Source of the DNA: CAWCUK01 sp963798775
Lineage (GTDB): Bacteria > Bacteroidota > Ignavibacteria > Ignavibacteriales > Ignavibacteriaceae
Assembly (NCBI GenBank): GCA_963798775.1
Contig: CAWCUK010000001.1
Span: forward strand, 1,805,903 to 1,869,902
DNA length: 64,000 nt
Direction: 5' to 3'
Position numbers and translations under genes: made by a program. Shown here piece by piece: positions 17,680 to 27,043 of this stretch. Position 1 is the stretch's first letter, and every line of letters starts with the position of its first letter. Below the pieces are notes generated by a model. The model worked only from the letters and a program-made list of their open reading frames with translations, was not told the origin of the DNA and made no database searches.

Positions 17680-19569
17680 TTAATTAACCATATTAATCAT
17701 CGCTTCAACTTCATCGGCCAGCTGATCTGTATTCCCGTCGTAACCCACAGCTTTAAATCTAATATTTCCGGTTTTATCAACAATAAATTTAGTGGGAATT
17801 CCGCTTACCTTATATTTTTCAACAACTTTATTATCGGTATCTAAAAGTACGTGGAAAGGATAATTGTTTTTGCTGATAAATTCTTTAGCGTTTTTCTTTT
17901 TATCCGGAACGTTTTCCCATGTATTAACAAATAAAAATTGAACATTCTGATTACCCGAAAAATTTCCTAAAGCTTTTTTCATTCCGGGAAAAGATGATTT
18001 ACATGGGCCGCACCAAGTTGCCCAAAAATCAATAACAACTGTTTTGCCCTTCATATCAGCAAGAGAAACTTTATTCCCGTTCAAATCTGTTAGGGTAAAA
18101 TTCGGTGCCGGTTCGTTAATCATTTCATCTTTTAATTTAGAAGAAAGTTGAGCTTTAGCGGCGCTTCCAAGTTTTCCCGCTAATTCTTCATAACCTTTTA
18201 CGTTCCCGTTTTTCTTTATATAAGCTTCTTTTAAAAGACTATCCATTTCGGCGGTGCCTTTGCCGTCTTTTATAAAATTTTCCATTTCGGAAAGAGCTTT
18301 ATCATAATCGCCGGTTTTAAATAAAAGTTCGGCGTAAAGTTCGTCTATCTCCGAATCGTCTTTTTTAGTTAATTTAACGGCTTCTTCTAATTTCGGGAGA
18401 GCTTCTTTTTCATTTTTTAATTTTGTAAGGACATTTCCGTTTTCATAAAGATTTAAAGCTAAAATATATTCCCTATCGTTCTTCCATTCGGTTTCAGATT
18501 GATAATTCGGTTTTGCACCCGATGGTTTATCAACTTCTTTTCTTCCTTTTTCTACGCCTAATTCAGTTATCTCCAGCGCGGTTTGAAGATCACCTTTATT
18601 ATCAAGCATTTTCTTAACTAAACTGTAAAATTGGTAAGTACTAACTCTATTTTTATTATTCTTAATAAATTCCGCGGCTTCTTTATATTTTTTATTTTTT
18701 GCAAAAGTAACCACTATAGCATCATAAAAATTGGAAACATATTTACTTTTGGGATAGTCTTTAACAAACTCTTCGGCTAAAGCTATTTTTCTATCCATAT
18801 CCTGTTCCATATAAAACGTGGTGTATTTATTTCTCTGCACCATTTCGCCTCGCGGATATTTTTCCTCAAGAATAGTTTTGTACCTGTTTGCCTGAGCAGT
18901 ATCTTTTACACTGCCGTACCAGTTAACTAAAAGTTTATAATCATCTTCTGTTTTCGGATCTACCGCTTTTAATTCCTTTAAGATAATACTGTCTTTCCCA
19001 TCCTTAAATTTTTTTGAAACTGTCTGGAAATAAACATTTAAATAATCATTTTTAATTTTAGGATTTTTTTCAAACTCATTTTGAAGTAAAACAAAAGCGG
19101 TATCGATATTACGGTCGAGGTCTAAATAATAATTTCCCCAAGAATAATAGGCGTCGGCAAGCCCGGCTTCGCTTCCCGGAAGTTCGTTTCCGTTTTCACC
19201 GAAAAGATGAATTACATAACCCAAATTATTATTATTATCAGCCACGTCCTCATTCTTAAATTTTAACATTACTCCCCGTGTTGAATCTGCCGTTGTAAAT
19301 TTAGCCGACCAAACATCCCCATCCTTTTTCATAGGGACTTCTTTTGTATCATCCAAATTTTTACTGTACAAATAAGCGAATAAATCAATACCGTCCGCAC
19401 CGGCTAATTTTGTGCTGTCGGGTTTAAAATAAACTGTAATTTCTTCTCCGGCTTTTGGTTTTTCAGGCGAAAAAGCAAAATTCTCCTTCATTTCTTTTTG
19501 ATTTGAGCATGAACTAAAAAAGGCAGCGGCCATTATCAAAAGAAAAAAAGGTGATAAGATTTTTTTCAT
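17680..19569 (-). CDS. thioredoxin-like lipoprotein with TPR-like middle
   Basis: 629 residues. The lipobox AFFSSC anchors it to a membrane. Residues about 30-120 form an Ig-like segment beginning FSPEKPKAGEEITVYF. About 130-480 are helical TPR-like repeats. The C-terminal TlpA/AhpC-type thioredoxin domain (about 485-629) has active-site CGPC at 520-523 in FWATWCGPCKSSFPG and the cis-Pro loop SGIPTKFIVD. It probably reduces periplasmic or extracytoplasmic disulfides, as TlpA/ResA-like proteins do. The Ig-TPR-Trx order is common in Bacteroidota; the helical part is likely for partner binding. Confidence 0.9.
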   Translation of the reverse strand: MKKILSPFFLLIMAAAFFSSCSNQKEMKENFAFSPEKPKAGEEITVYFKPDSTKLAGADGIDLFAYLYSKNLDDTKEVPMKKDGDVWSAKFTTADSTRGVMLKFKNEDVADNNNNLGYVIHLFGENGNELPGSEAGLADAYYSWGNYYLDLDRNIDTAFVLLQNEFEKNPKIKNDYLNVYFQTVSKKFKDGKDSIILKELKAVDPKTEDDYKLLVNWYGSVKDTAQANRYKTILEEKYPRGEMVQRNKYTTFYMEQDMDRKIALAEEFVKDYPKSKYVSNFYDAIVVTFAKNKKYKEAAEFIKNNKNRVSTYQFYSLVKKMLDNKGDLQTALEITELGVEKGRKEVDKPSGAKPNYQSETEWKNDREYILALNLYENGNVLTKLKNEKEALPKLEEAVKLTKKDDSEIDELYAELLFKTGDYDKALSEMENFIKDGKGTAEMDSLLKEAYIKKNGNVKGYEELAGKLGSAAKAQLSSKLKDEMINEPAPNFTLTDLNGNKVSLADMKGKTVVIDFWATWCGPCKSSFPGMKKALGNFSGNQNVQFLFVNTWENVPDKKKNAKEFISKNNYPFHVLLDTDNKVVEKYKVSGIPTKFIVDKTGNIRFKAVGYDGNTDQLADEVEAMINMVN

Positions 19570-19629
19570 AAAGAATCTCCGTTTGTTTGAGGATTAATTT
19601 GCTAAAAATTTTGAATCACTTATTAAAAT

Positions 19630-20430
19630 TTAGTATCTGAAATGTTTTATATGTTCCCCTTTTTCGCCTATTTGAGTCATCGCTTCAATACCAATCTGAA
19701 GGTGCATTGCCGAAAAATTTTCTGTAACCAATTTATCGGATTCCTCAGTTTTTATTCCTTCAGGAACAAGAGGCATGTCACTAACAAGCAAAAGCGCGCC
19801 GCGCGGAATTTCATTAACTAAACCTACTATAAAAAGAGTGGCGGTTTCCATATCAATACCGATTGTAGAAAGTTTTTTCAAATAACTTTTGAAACTATCA
19901 TCCCACTCCCATACTCGCCTATTTGTTGTATAAACAACACCGGTTCTATATTCTAAATTTCGTTCAACAATTTTTTCCGAAACAAATTTGTGTAATTTAA
20001 ATGAGGGCAGCGCCGGAACTTCTTTCGGCATATAATCATCGCTAGTGCCGTCGCCTCTAATAGCGGCTATTGGGAGAATAAAATGTCCGATTTCAGTCGA
20101 CCTTTTTAATCCGCCGCATTTACCTAAGAATAAAACTCCTTTGGGCTGGCGCGCGACAAGAAGATCCATAATTGTAGCGGCGTTTGCGGAACCGATTCCA
20201 AAATTTATTATTGTTAAACCTTCATTATTTGTTGCCGTCTGCATTGGTTTCCCTATGCCTCTTATATCGCAATTAAATTTTGCGGCAAATTCCTCAACAT
20301 AATTATTAAAATTTGTCAGAAGCATATAATCGCCAAAGTCATCTATTTCAGTTCCGGTGTAGCGCGGAAGCCAGTTTTTGGCGATATCCACTTTTGTCTT
20401 CATCATATTATCTAATTCCATTTTAATCAA
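19630..20430 (-). CDS. amn: AMP nucleosidase, short Bacteroidota type
   Basis: 266 residues of the nucleoside-phosphorylase fold. KNWLPRYTGTEIDDFGDYML begins the conserved part. GIGSANAATIMDLL, FLGKCGGLKRSTEIGHF, the RGDGTSDDYMPKEVPALP stretch, and IDMETATLFIVG contain the phosphate and ribose pocket. The enzyme splits AMP into adenine and ribose-5-phosphate and so trims adenylate pools. The longer E. coli form has an extra N-terminal regulatory domain that is absent here, as is usual in Bacteroidota. ATGs at 20406 or 20403 (MMKTKVDIAKN) may be the true start, because family members begin there. Confidence 0.88.
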   Translation of the reverse strand: MIKMELDNMMKTKVDIAKNWLPRYTGTEIDDFGDYMLLTNFNNYVEEFAAKFNCDIRGIGKPMQTATNNEGLTIINFGIGSANAATIMDLLVARQPKGVLFLGKCGGLKRSTEIGHFILPIAAIRGDGTSDDYMPKEVPALPSFKLHKFVSEKIVERNLEYRTGVVYTTNRRVWEWDDSFKSYLKKLSTIGIDMETATLFIVGLVNEIPRGALLLVSDMPLVPEGIKTEESDKLVTENFSAMHLQIGIEAMTQIGEKGEHIKHFRY

Positions 20431-20542
20431 TAGTTAAGGTTTAAAAATAAAATAATTCCGCCAAAATAATTCATTTTTATTTAATATTTTTAACGCTAAT
20501 AAGTTTAGAGTAAAAAGTTTATTAATTTTGAGGAAAATCTTT

Positions 20543-21628
20543 ATGATTAAAACCAATTATAAAATGATCAAATTACAGATTCTTTGCTTATTTCTCATTC
20601 TGTTTTTATTCAACTTTAATTTAAATTCGCAGAATATTAACGGCAAAAATCAAAAATATTTTCCGATAGAAGAAAATGGGAAATGGGGATTCATCGATTC
20701 CGCCGGTAATGTTATTGTTAAACCAAAATTTTATTCGGTTGGAATTCTTTCCGAAGGTGTTTTCCCTTTTTATGAACAATCTGGTGAAACCAAATTGGGC
20801 GGCTATGCAGACAGCACAGGAAAAATAATAATAAAATCACAATTCGATGAGGTTTTTCCTTTTTCGGATAATACCGCTTTGGTTAATGAAAACGGTTTAT
20901 ACGGATACATAAATAAAAACGGAAATTTTATTATAAACCCGCAATTTAAAAAAGGTGCCGGATTTTTTAATGAAGGTTTAGCTCCAGTTGTTTCAGACGG
21001 CAAAATCGGGTTTATTGATAAATCGGGAAGTTTTGTTATACAACCGGCTTTTGATGATTTAAAGATTTTGCCTTTTGCACCATCTTTAACGAGTTACGGA
21101 AAAGCTTTTTTTAACGGATTAGCTTGTGTTAAAATAGGAGTACAATACGGATATTTAAATGAAGCGGGCATAATTATTATTCCGCCTCAATTTATGAATG
21201 CGTCCGTTTTTTCGGAGGGATTAGCCGCAGCCGCAATTGATTTCAAAATAGGATATATAAACAGAGAAGGAACTGTTGTAATCAAACCGATTTTTTTAGG
21301 CGCAAAAGAGTTTGTTAACGGTTTAGCGCCCGCCACTATTGATATGGTAAAATGGGGTTATATAAATACCTCTGGGAAATTTATTATTCCGCCTCAATTT
21401 TCAAGCGCGGAAAGTTTTTCCGAAGGCAAAGCAAGAGTTTTAATCGGTGAGGCCGGTACTGAAAAATGGGGCTATATAAATTCTTCGGGAGAAATAATTA
21501 TACAACCCCTTTATATAAAAGCCGAAAATTTCCAAAATGGAGTTGCGCCTGTTGAATTTAAAGAAGATGAAAAATTAAAATTCGGTTATATTAATAAAAC
21601 CGGAAAATTTATTTGGAGACAAAAATAA
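20543..21628 (+). CDS. exported WG-repeat protein
   Basis: 361 residues. I chose the ATG at 20543 because GAGGA lies 8 bases before it; a TTG at 20528 also opens the frame. A signal peptide ends near NLNSQN. The rest is a row of WG repeats of about 40-45 residues, each built like KWGFIDSAGNVIVKPKF followed by a FSEGLA-type turn (GYADSTGKIIIKSQFDE, GYINKNGNFIINPQFKK, WGYINTSGKFIIPPQF). WG repeats form beta-rich scaffolds of unknown role, likely for binding. It points at a second WG gene on the opposite strand, with only two bases between their stops. Confidence 0.9.
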   Translation: MIKTNYKMIKLQILCLFLILFLFNFNLNSQNINGKNQKYFPIEENGKWGFIDSAGNVIVKPKFYSVGILSEGVFPFYEQSGETKLGGYADSTGKIIIKSQFDEVFPFSDNTALVNENGLYGYINKNGNFIINPQFKKGAGFFNEGLAPVVSDGKIGFIDKSGSFVIQPAFDDLKILPFAPSLTSYGKAFFNGLACVKIGVQYGYLNEAGIIIIPPQFMNASVFSEGLAAAAIDFKIGYINREGTVVIKPIFLGAKEFVNGLAPATIDMVKWGYINTSGKFIIPPQFSSAESFSEGKARVLIGEAGTEKWGYINSSGEIIIQPLYIKAENFQNGVAPVEFKEDEKLKFGYINKTGKFIWRQK

Positions 21629-21630
21629 AA

Positions 21631-22368
21631 TTAATCTTCAAAATATTCTGTCCCGTCTTTATCTATATATCCCCATTGCTTATTTAGTTTCACTTGAATA
21701 AGTCCGTCTTCCCATTCTTCAATAGCGTCATATTTAATGGGAGTAACACCTTTTCCGTTAACATTTATAAATCCCCACCACCCGTTTAATTCTACTTTTA
21801 CAATACCGTTTTCAAAATTTCCTACTCTTGAATAATTATTAGGAATAATTTCTTTTCCTTTGCTGTTAATAAAACCCCATTTGCCGTCAAGTTTAACCGC
21901 AACCAAATCTTCGTGAAATTGTTTCATTTCATCATATTTAATCGGAGCTATAGTTTTGCCGGCTGTGTTTATTAATCCCCATTTACTATTTAAACTTACC
22001 GGAAAAAGATCTTCATGATACGGGCCTATTTCATGGTATTGAACAGGAATAATTTCTTTACCTTCATTATTAATTATTCCCCATTTCCCGCTGAAAACAA
22101 CTTTGTTATCATTTTTTTTTATTCCAAAATTTACTTTAGCAAAACCTTGGTTAAAATCTTCAACATCATCATATTTAATTTCAGTAATTTCTTTTCCGTT
22201 TTCATCTATAAATCCCCATTTATCGTTTAGTTTTACTTTTACAAATCCTTCAAAAAATTTTCCCACACTATCAAATTTAACAGGAATGATAATTTTTTTA
22301 TTCTTATCGCTGAACCCCCATTTATTTAATTTTCTGTATGCTATAAGCTTGGGTGTTTTATTACTCAT
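21631..22368 (-). CDS. cytoplasmic WG-repeat protein
   Basis: 245 residues without a signal peptide, made almost only of WG repeats: KWGFSDKNKKIIIPVKFDSV, KWGFIDENGKEITEIKYDDV, KWGIINNEGKEIIPVQYHE, WGLINTAGKTIAPIKYDEM, and others, about six in all. It is Lys/Glu-rich and more regular than the exported copy beside it, so the two are probably distant paralogues placed tail to tail. The role is unknown; WG proteins are often associated with sensing or protein binding, but nothing here decides. CGAGGAGATAAAATTGT precedes the ATG, with GGAG about 11 bases upstream. Confidence 0.85.
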   Translation of the reverse strand: MSNKTPKLIAYRKLNKWGFSDKNKKIIIPVKFDSVGKFFEGFVKVKLNDKWGFIDENGKEITEIKYDDVEDFNQGFAKVNFGIKKNDNKVVFSGKWGIINNEGKEIIPVQYHEIGPYHEDLFPVSLNSKWGLINTAGKTIAPIKYDEMKQFHEDLVAVKLDGKWGFINSKGKEIIPNNYSRVGNFENGIVKVELNGWWGFINVNGKGVTPIKYDAIEEWEDGLIQVKLNKQWGYIDKDGTEYFED

Positions 22369-22619
22369 ACAATTTTATCTCCTCGTTGTTCATAAAAATC
22401 TAGATTCAGAATGTATGTTGAATTTTCAAATCCGCCCGTTTTTGTAAAAAAAATATAGGATTTTGAATTTCATTATAAGGCATAAATGTTATGAATTCAA
22501 TCCATTAAAGGAACCTTCAAGTTGTTTTTGCTCATGAATTAAAAACTTTTATTGTTATTATCACAGAGAAAATTACTTGCGGTTACTAAATTAAATAAAA
22601 TTAGAAACGGAGAAATTAA

Positions 22620-24086
22620 ATGAGAAATTATTTTAATTGGTTTAAGCATGTAAAAATAATTATCCTTTACCTATTCATTTCAATAAGCGCTGCAGGAGTA
22701 AATAGCTGTTCTACAAATAAAGCAACCGGGGAAAAGCATTTTAATATTATAAACGAAGATCAGGAAATTCAGATGGGAAAAAATGCCGATAAAGATATAG
22801 TTAGTTCCATCGGAATTTATAATAATGCGGAACTACAAAATTATGTAAAAAAAATAGGTATGCAGATGGCGGCAAAATCCGAAAGGCCGAATTTACCCTG
22901 GACCTTTAGAGTTGTGGATGATCCGGCGGTAAACGCTTTTGCTTTGCCCGGAGGATTTGTTTATGTAACACGGGGAATTTTAACTCACATTACTAGTGAA
23001 GCGGAACTTGCGGGAGTTATGGGGCATGAAATTGGTCATGTAACCGCAAAACATTCTGTTTATCGTATTTCCGATCAACAGTTAACACAGCTTGGTTTGG
23101 GTGTTGCGATGGTATTAAAACCGGAACTTCAAAAATACGGACAGCTTGCTAATATCGGTTTAGGATTGTTGTTTCTTAAATTCAGCCGTGATGATGAAAG
23201 GCAAGCCGATCAGCTTGGAGTAAGATATATGCAAACAATAAACGAAGATCCGCGGCAGATGATTGAGGTTATGCGAATGCTTGATGATGTAACAAAAAGC
23301 AGCGGCGGAGACAGAATTCCGGAATGGCTGGCAACACATCCTAGTCCACAAAACAGAATTGCGCTTCTTCAGGATCAAATAAATAGTTTGGGAGGAAATT
23401 TTCAAAACGATAAAGTGGACAGAGACCAATATTTAAGCAAAATTGACGGAATAATTTTCGGTGAAAATCCAAGAGAAGGTTATTTTGAAGGAAATACTTT
23501 TTATCAGCCGGATTTAAAATTTTCATTTCAATTTCCGCCGGGTTGGAAAACAGTAAATCAAAAAGAAGCTGTAATAGGTGTAAACCAGAATCAGGATGCA
23601 ATAATTCAAATATCTCTGGCGAAGGATAATTCACCTGAAGCTGCCGCTCGAAATCTATTCTCACAGCAAGGAATAAACGGAGAGGGAATTCAACCGATCT
23701 CTATCAGCGGAATGAAAGCCGTTGCCGGAGGTTTTTCGGCTTCTACAGATCAAGGAGATTTAGCCGGACAAGCGACATTTGTTTCATACGGCGGAAATAT
23801 TTATCAAATTTTAAGTTACAGTATTCAAGATAAATGGCCATCGTATCAAAATTCTTTAATTAATTCGGTAAGAACTTTTAATCAAGTAAATGATGCTTCC
23901 AAATTAAATGTTCAGCCCAAAAAAATAAAAATAATTACTTTAACTAAAGACTTAACATTTCAGCAATTTATACAGCAGTATCCTTCAACTATTTCGGCGG
24001 ACCAAGTAGCTTTAATAAATCAAGTTCAAAGTAATGCGCAATTAAAATCAGGCCGAAAGATGAAGCAGGTTATAGGCGGAAAATAA
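22620..24086 (+). CDS. M48-family metallopeptidase lipoprotein
   Basis: 488 residues. The lipobox GVNSC (Cys30) anchors it. The zincin site is H136-E-I-G-H140 in VMGHEIGHVTAKH, with the third ligand probably in RDDERQADQLG. Downstream of the protease domain (about 40-265) is a C-terminal half of about 220 residues with PDLKFSFQFPPGWKTVNQ and a basic tail, resembling a PsbP/Mog1-like lipid-surface fold. BepA/YfgC-type enzymes police outer-membrane protein assembly; this is a likely but unproved role. A GGAG ribosome site lies 8 bases before the ATG. Confidence 0.92.
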   Translation: MRNYFNWFKHVKIIILYLFISISAAGVNSCSTNKATGEKHFNIINEDQEIQMGKNADKDIVSSIGIYNNAELQNYVKKIGMQMAAKSERPNLPWTFRVVDDPAVNAFALPGGFVYVTRGILTHITSEAELAGVMGHEIGHVTAKHSVYRISDQQLTQLGLGVAMVLKPELQKYGQLANIGLGLLFLKFSRDDERQADQLGVRYMQTINEDPRQMIEVMRMLDDVTKSSGGDRIPEWLATHPSPQNRIALLQDQINSLGGNFQNDKVDRDQYLSKIDGIIFGENPREGYFEGNTFYQPDLKFSFQFPPGWKTVNQKEAVIGVNQNQDAIIQISLAKDNSPEAAARNLFSQQGINGEGIQPISISGMKAVAGGFSASTDQGDLAGQATFVSYGGNIYQILSYSIQDKWPSYQNSLINSVRTFNQVNDASKLNVQPKKIKIITLTKDLTFQQFIQQYPSTISADQVALINQVQSNAQLKSGRKMKQVIGGK

Positions 24087-24266
24087 AACTAGAAATCACG
24101 GCGGATTTTATTTCGCAGTTTTTTTTGTAAAAATAATTCGGGAATTCTTTCATCAAACATTTCATTTCAAATTATATTATTACAGCTTAAATTCTTAAAT
24201 TTGAAATACTTATTTTTAAATAATAATGAAGCATTTTTAACTTTTGCAAAACGGAAGGAAAGAAGT

Positions 24267-25898
24267 ATGGCTAACGCAATTTATAAAGTTCCGTTACCTT
24301 ATAATGAACCGGTTTTAAATTATGAACCGGGAAGTCCGGAAAGAGAAATATTAAAAAGAAAACTAAAAGAATTACAATCCGAAGAAGTTGAAATTCCTTT
24401 AATAATAGGCGGTGAAGAAATAAAAACCGGCAGTACGGCCGAGATAAGAGCGCCGCACAATCATACAAAAGTACTAGGAAAATATCATAAAGCCGGTTCC
24501 AAAGAAGTTAATATGGCAATTGAAGCCGCTTTGAAAGCAAGAAAAAGGTGGGCGGAAATGCCCTGGGAACAAAGAATTACAATTTTTCAAAAAGCCGCGG
24601 AATTACTTGCCGGGCCTTGGCGTTCAATAATAAATGCGGCAACAATGCTGGGGCAATCTAAAACACCCAATCAAGCCGAAATTGACGCAGCGTGCGAATT
24701 GATCGATTTTTTTAGATTTAATACTTATTACATGACCACCATAATGTCGGACCAGCCGTATTCACCTAAAGGAATGTGGAATCGTCTGGAGTATCGACCT
24801 CTTGAAGGATTTATATTCGCTGTAACTCCCTTTAATTTTACTTCAATTGCGGGAAATTTACCAACTTCCGCGGCAATGGTAGGCAACGTAGCTTTATGGA
24901 AACCGGCATCAAGTGCTGTATTTTCCGCTTATTACCTAATGAAGTTATTCGAAGAAGCGGGTTTGCCTAAAGGTGTTATTAACTTTGTCCCGGGTTCCGG
25001 AAGTGAAGTTGGCGATCCGGTTTTAGCAAGTCCTGATCTTGCCGGAATACATTTTACAGGATCAACCGCGGTATTCCAGGGAATGTGGAAGACAATCGGC
25101 GATAATATTTCCAAAGCTAAATATTATCCTCGTGTAGTTGGTGAAACAGGAGGAAAAGATTTTATCTTCGCTCATAACACAGCCGATGTAGACGCGCTTG
25201 TTGTAGCCGCGGTGCGGGGCGCGTTTGAATATCAAGGACAAAAATGTTCGGCCGCTTCCCGTATGTATATCGCAAAATCAATTTGGGGTGAATTTAAAGA
25301 AAAATATGTGGCGGAAGTTTCCAAAATTAAAATGGGTGATGTTGAAGATTTTTCAAATTTTATGGGCGCCGTAATTGATAGAGGAGCATTCAAAAGCATA
25401 ACAAATTATATAGATTATGCTAAGAATTCCGATGAAGCCGAGATAATAACCGGCGGAAATTACGATGATTCCAAAGGTTATTTTATTGAACCTACTACAG
25501 TTGTAACAACAAATCCTAAATTCAAAACTATGCAGGAAGAAATATTCGGGCCTGTACTAAGTATTTTTGTTTATGATGATGATAAATTTGTTGAAACTTT
25601 AGATTTATGCGATACAACATCGCCTTATGCGTTAACAGGCGCTATTTGGGCGCAAGATCGTGAAATTTTAATTCAGATGTCGAACCATCTGCAGAATGCT
25701 GCGGGTAATTTTTATATTAATGATAAGCCAACAGCAGCAGTTGTAGGTCAGCAGCCTTTCGGCGGCGGACGCGCATCCGGAACAAATGATAAAGCCGGAA
25801 GTTCGATGAATCTTTTAAGATGGATGACTGTAAGAACGATAAAAGAAACCTTTGTGCCTCCGAAAGATTGGCGTTATCCTTACATGTCAGAAAAATAA
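24267..25898 (+). CDS. pruA: L-glutamate gamma-semialdehyde (P5C) dehydrogenase
   Basis: 543 residues from the ATG at 24267, chosen because GGAAGGAAAGA precedes it and the family starts MANAIYKVP; longer frames start with a poor TTG. Catalytic Glu293 is in VVGETGGKDF and Cys327 in YQGQKCSAASRMYI; the NAD loop has HFTGSTAVF. The enzyme oxidises glutamate semialdehyde/P5C to glutamate in proline and arginine breakdown. The stand-alone form without a proline dehydrogenase domain is normal here. No putA/proDH neighbour is in the window. A strong terminator follows. Confidence 0.95.
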   Translation: MANAIYKVPLPYNEPVLNYEPGSPEREILKRKLKELQSEEVEIPLIIGGEEIKTGSTAEIRAPHNHTKVLGKYHKAGSKEVNMAIEAALKARKRWAEMPWEQRITIFQKAAELLAGPWRSIINAATMLGQSKTPNQAEIDAACELIDFFRFNTYYMTTIMSDQPYSPKGMWNRLEYRPLEGFIFAVTPFNFTSIAGNLPTSAAMVGNVALWKPASSAVFSAYYLMKLFEEAGLPKGVINFVPGSGSEVGDPVLASPDLAGIHFTGSTAVFQGMWKTIGDNISKAKYYPRVVGETGGKDFIFAHNTADVDALVVAAVRGAFEYQGQKCSAASRMYIAKSIWGEFKEKYVAEVSKIKMGDVEDFSNFMGAVIDRGAFKSITNYIDYAKNSDEAEIITGGNYDDSKGYFIEPTTVVTTNPKFKTMQEEIFGPVLSIFVYDDDKFVETLDLCDTTSPYALTGAIWAQDREILIQMSNHLQNAAGNFYINDKPTAAVVGQQPFGGGRASGTNDKAGSSMNLLRWMTVRTIKETFVPPKDWRYPYMSEK

Positions 25899-25909
25899 TC
25901 TTTTTTATT

Positions 25910-25943
25910 AAGCAGCACGGAATAAATTCTGTGCTGCTTTTTC
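25910..25943 (+). terminator. rho-independent terminator of pruA
   Basis: AGCAGCAC (25911-25918) pairs with GTGCTGCT (25931-25938). The inner GAAT/ATTC extends the stem, and TTTTC follows. Confidence 0.85.
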
Positions 25944-26071
25944 ATTCCTTCTAACTTAAATACGTGATTTCAATTTTCTCTTGCCTTTAGCGGTGATAAA
26001 TAACATTCTTACTTTATCATGAATTCCTAATTTAAACCGATTATAAAATTTAATGAATAGAAAGGATGGAT

Positions 26072-26923
26072 ATGAAAGAGAAAGAGAAGGAATTTCCGCC
26101 GCAGTCTCAAAATCCCCCCGGCTCACAAAAACAGATGAAGCCTCAGCCGGAAACCATAAGACAATATTATAAAAGTAACGATAGATTAAAAGGAAAGGTA
26201 GCTTTAATTAGCGGAGGCGATTCGGGAATAGGAAGATCTGTAGCCGTACATTTTGCGAGAGAAGGAGCTGATATTGCGATAATTTATAAAAATGAAGAAC
26301 AAGACGCGCAAAAGACTAAAGAACTTGTTGAAAAAGAAGGACAAAAATGTATCTTATTCGCGGGTGATGTTGGTGATAGAGATTTCTGCAAACAAACAGT
26401 AGAATCAACTGCCGCAGAATACGGCAAAATAAATATTTTGATTAATAATGCCGGAGAACAGCATCCAGCGGATAATCTTGAGCAGCTTGATCTTGATTTA
26501 ATGGAAAGAACTTTCCGTACCAATGTATTCGGTTTATTCTATCTTACAAAATTTGTAATCGACTATATGGATGAAGGTGATTCAATTATTAACTCTACAA
26601 GCGTTACAAGTTTTAGAGGCAGTTCTCATCTGCTTGATTATTCCGCGACTAAAGGAGCAATAACAGCATTTACAAGATCGTTAAGTAAAAATCTTGCGGG
26701 TCGGGGAATAAGAGTAAACGGCGTTGCCCCGGGTCCGATTTGGACTCCACTAATTGTTTCTACATTTAACGATGTTACTGAATTCGGAGCCGATACACCG
26801 ATGAAACGCGCGGGGCAGCCGAGTGAAGTTTCTCCCGCTTATGTTTTTCTCGCCTCCGAAGACGCTTCTTATATTACGGGGCAAATTATTCATCCCAACG
26901 GCGGAGATTTTGTAGGAACATAA
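26072..26923 (+). CDS. SDR-family oxidoreductase (YghA/GSP39-like)
   Basis: 283 residues from ATG 26072, which has AAAGGA five bases upstream; an ATG six bases earlier also fits. An extended polar N-terminus (Pro/Gln-rich, about 40 residues) precedes the Rossmann fold with SGGDSGIGRSVAVHFA. Catalytic Ser is in INSTSVTSF and Tyr/Lys in YSATKGA; NNAG is intact. Such extended SDRs are often annotated as general stress proteins reducing small carbonyls with NAD(P)H; the substrate is unknown. It stands alone on the strand. Confidence 0.9.
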   Translation: MKEKEKEFPPQSQNPPGSQKQMKPQPETIRQYYKSNDRLKGKVALISGGDSGIGRSVAVHFAREGADIAIIYKNEEQDAQKTKELVEKEGQKCILFAGDVGDRDFCKQTVESTAAEYGKINILINNAGEQHPADNLEQLDLDLMERTFRTNVFGLFYLTKFVIDYMDEGDSIINSTSVTSFRGSSHLLDYSATKGAITAFTRSLSKNLAGRGIRVNGVAPGPIWTPLIVSTFNDVTEFGADTPMKRAGQPSEVSPAYVFLASEDASYITGQIIHPNGGDFVGT

Positions 26924-27043
26924 ACTTTTTTATTAGAATTTGTGTAAAAGGAACTGGTACAATAGCAATTTTGTTGATTATAAATAGAACATTCTTTTCA
27001 AATAATTTTATTTTGTATATTATCCAAAAACATTTAGCAAATT

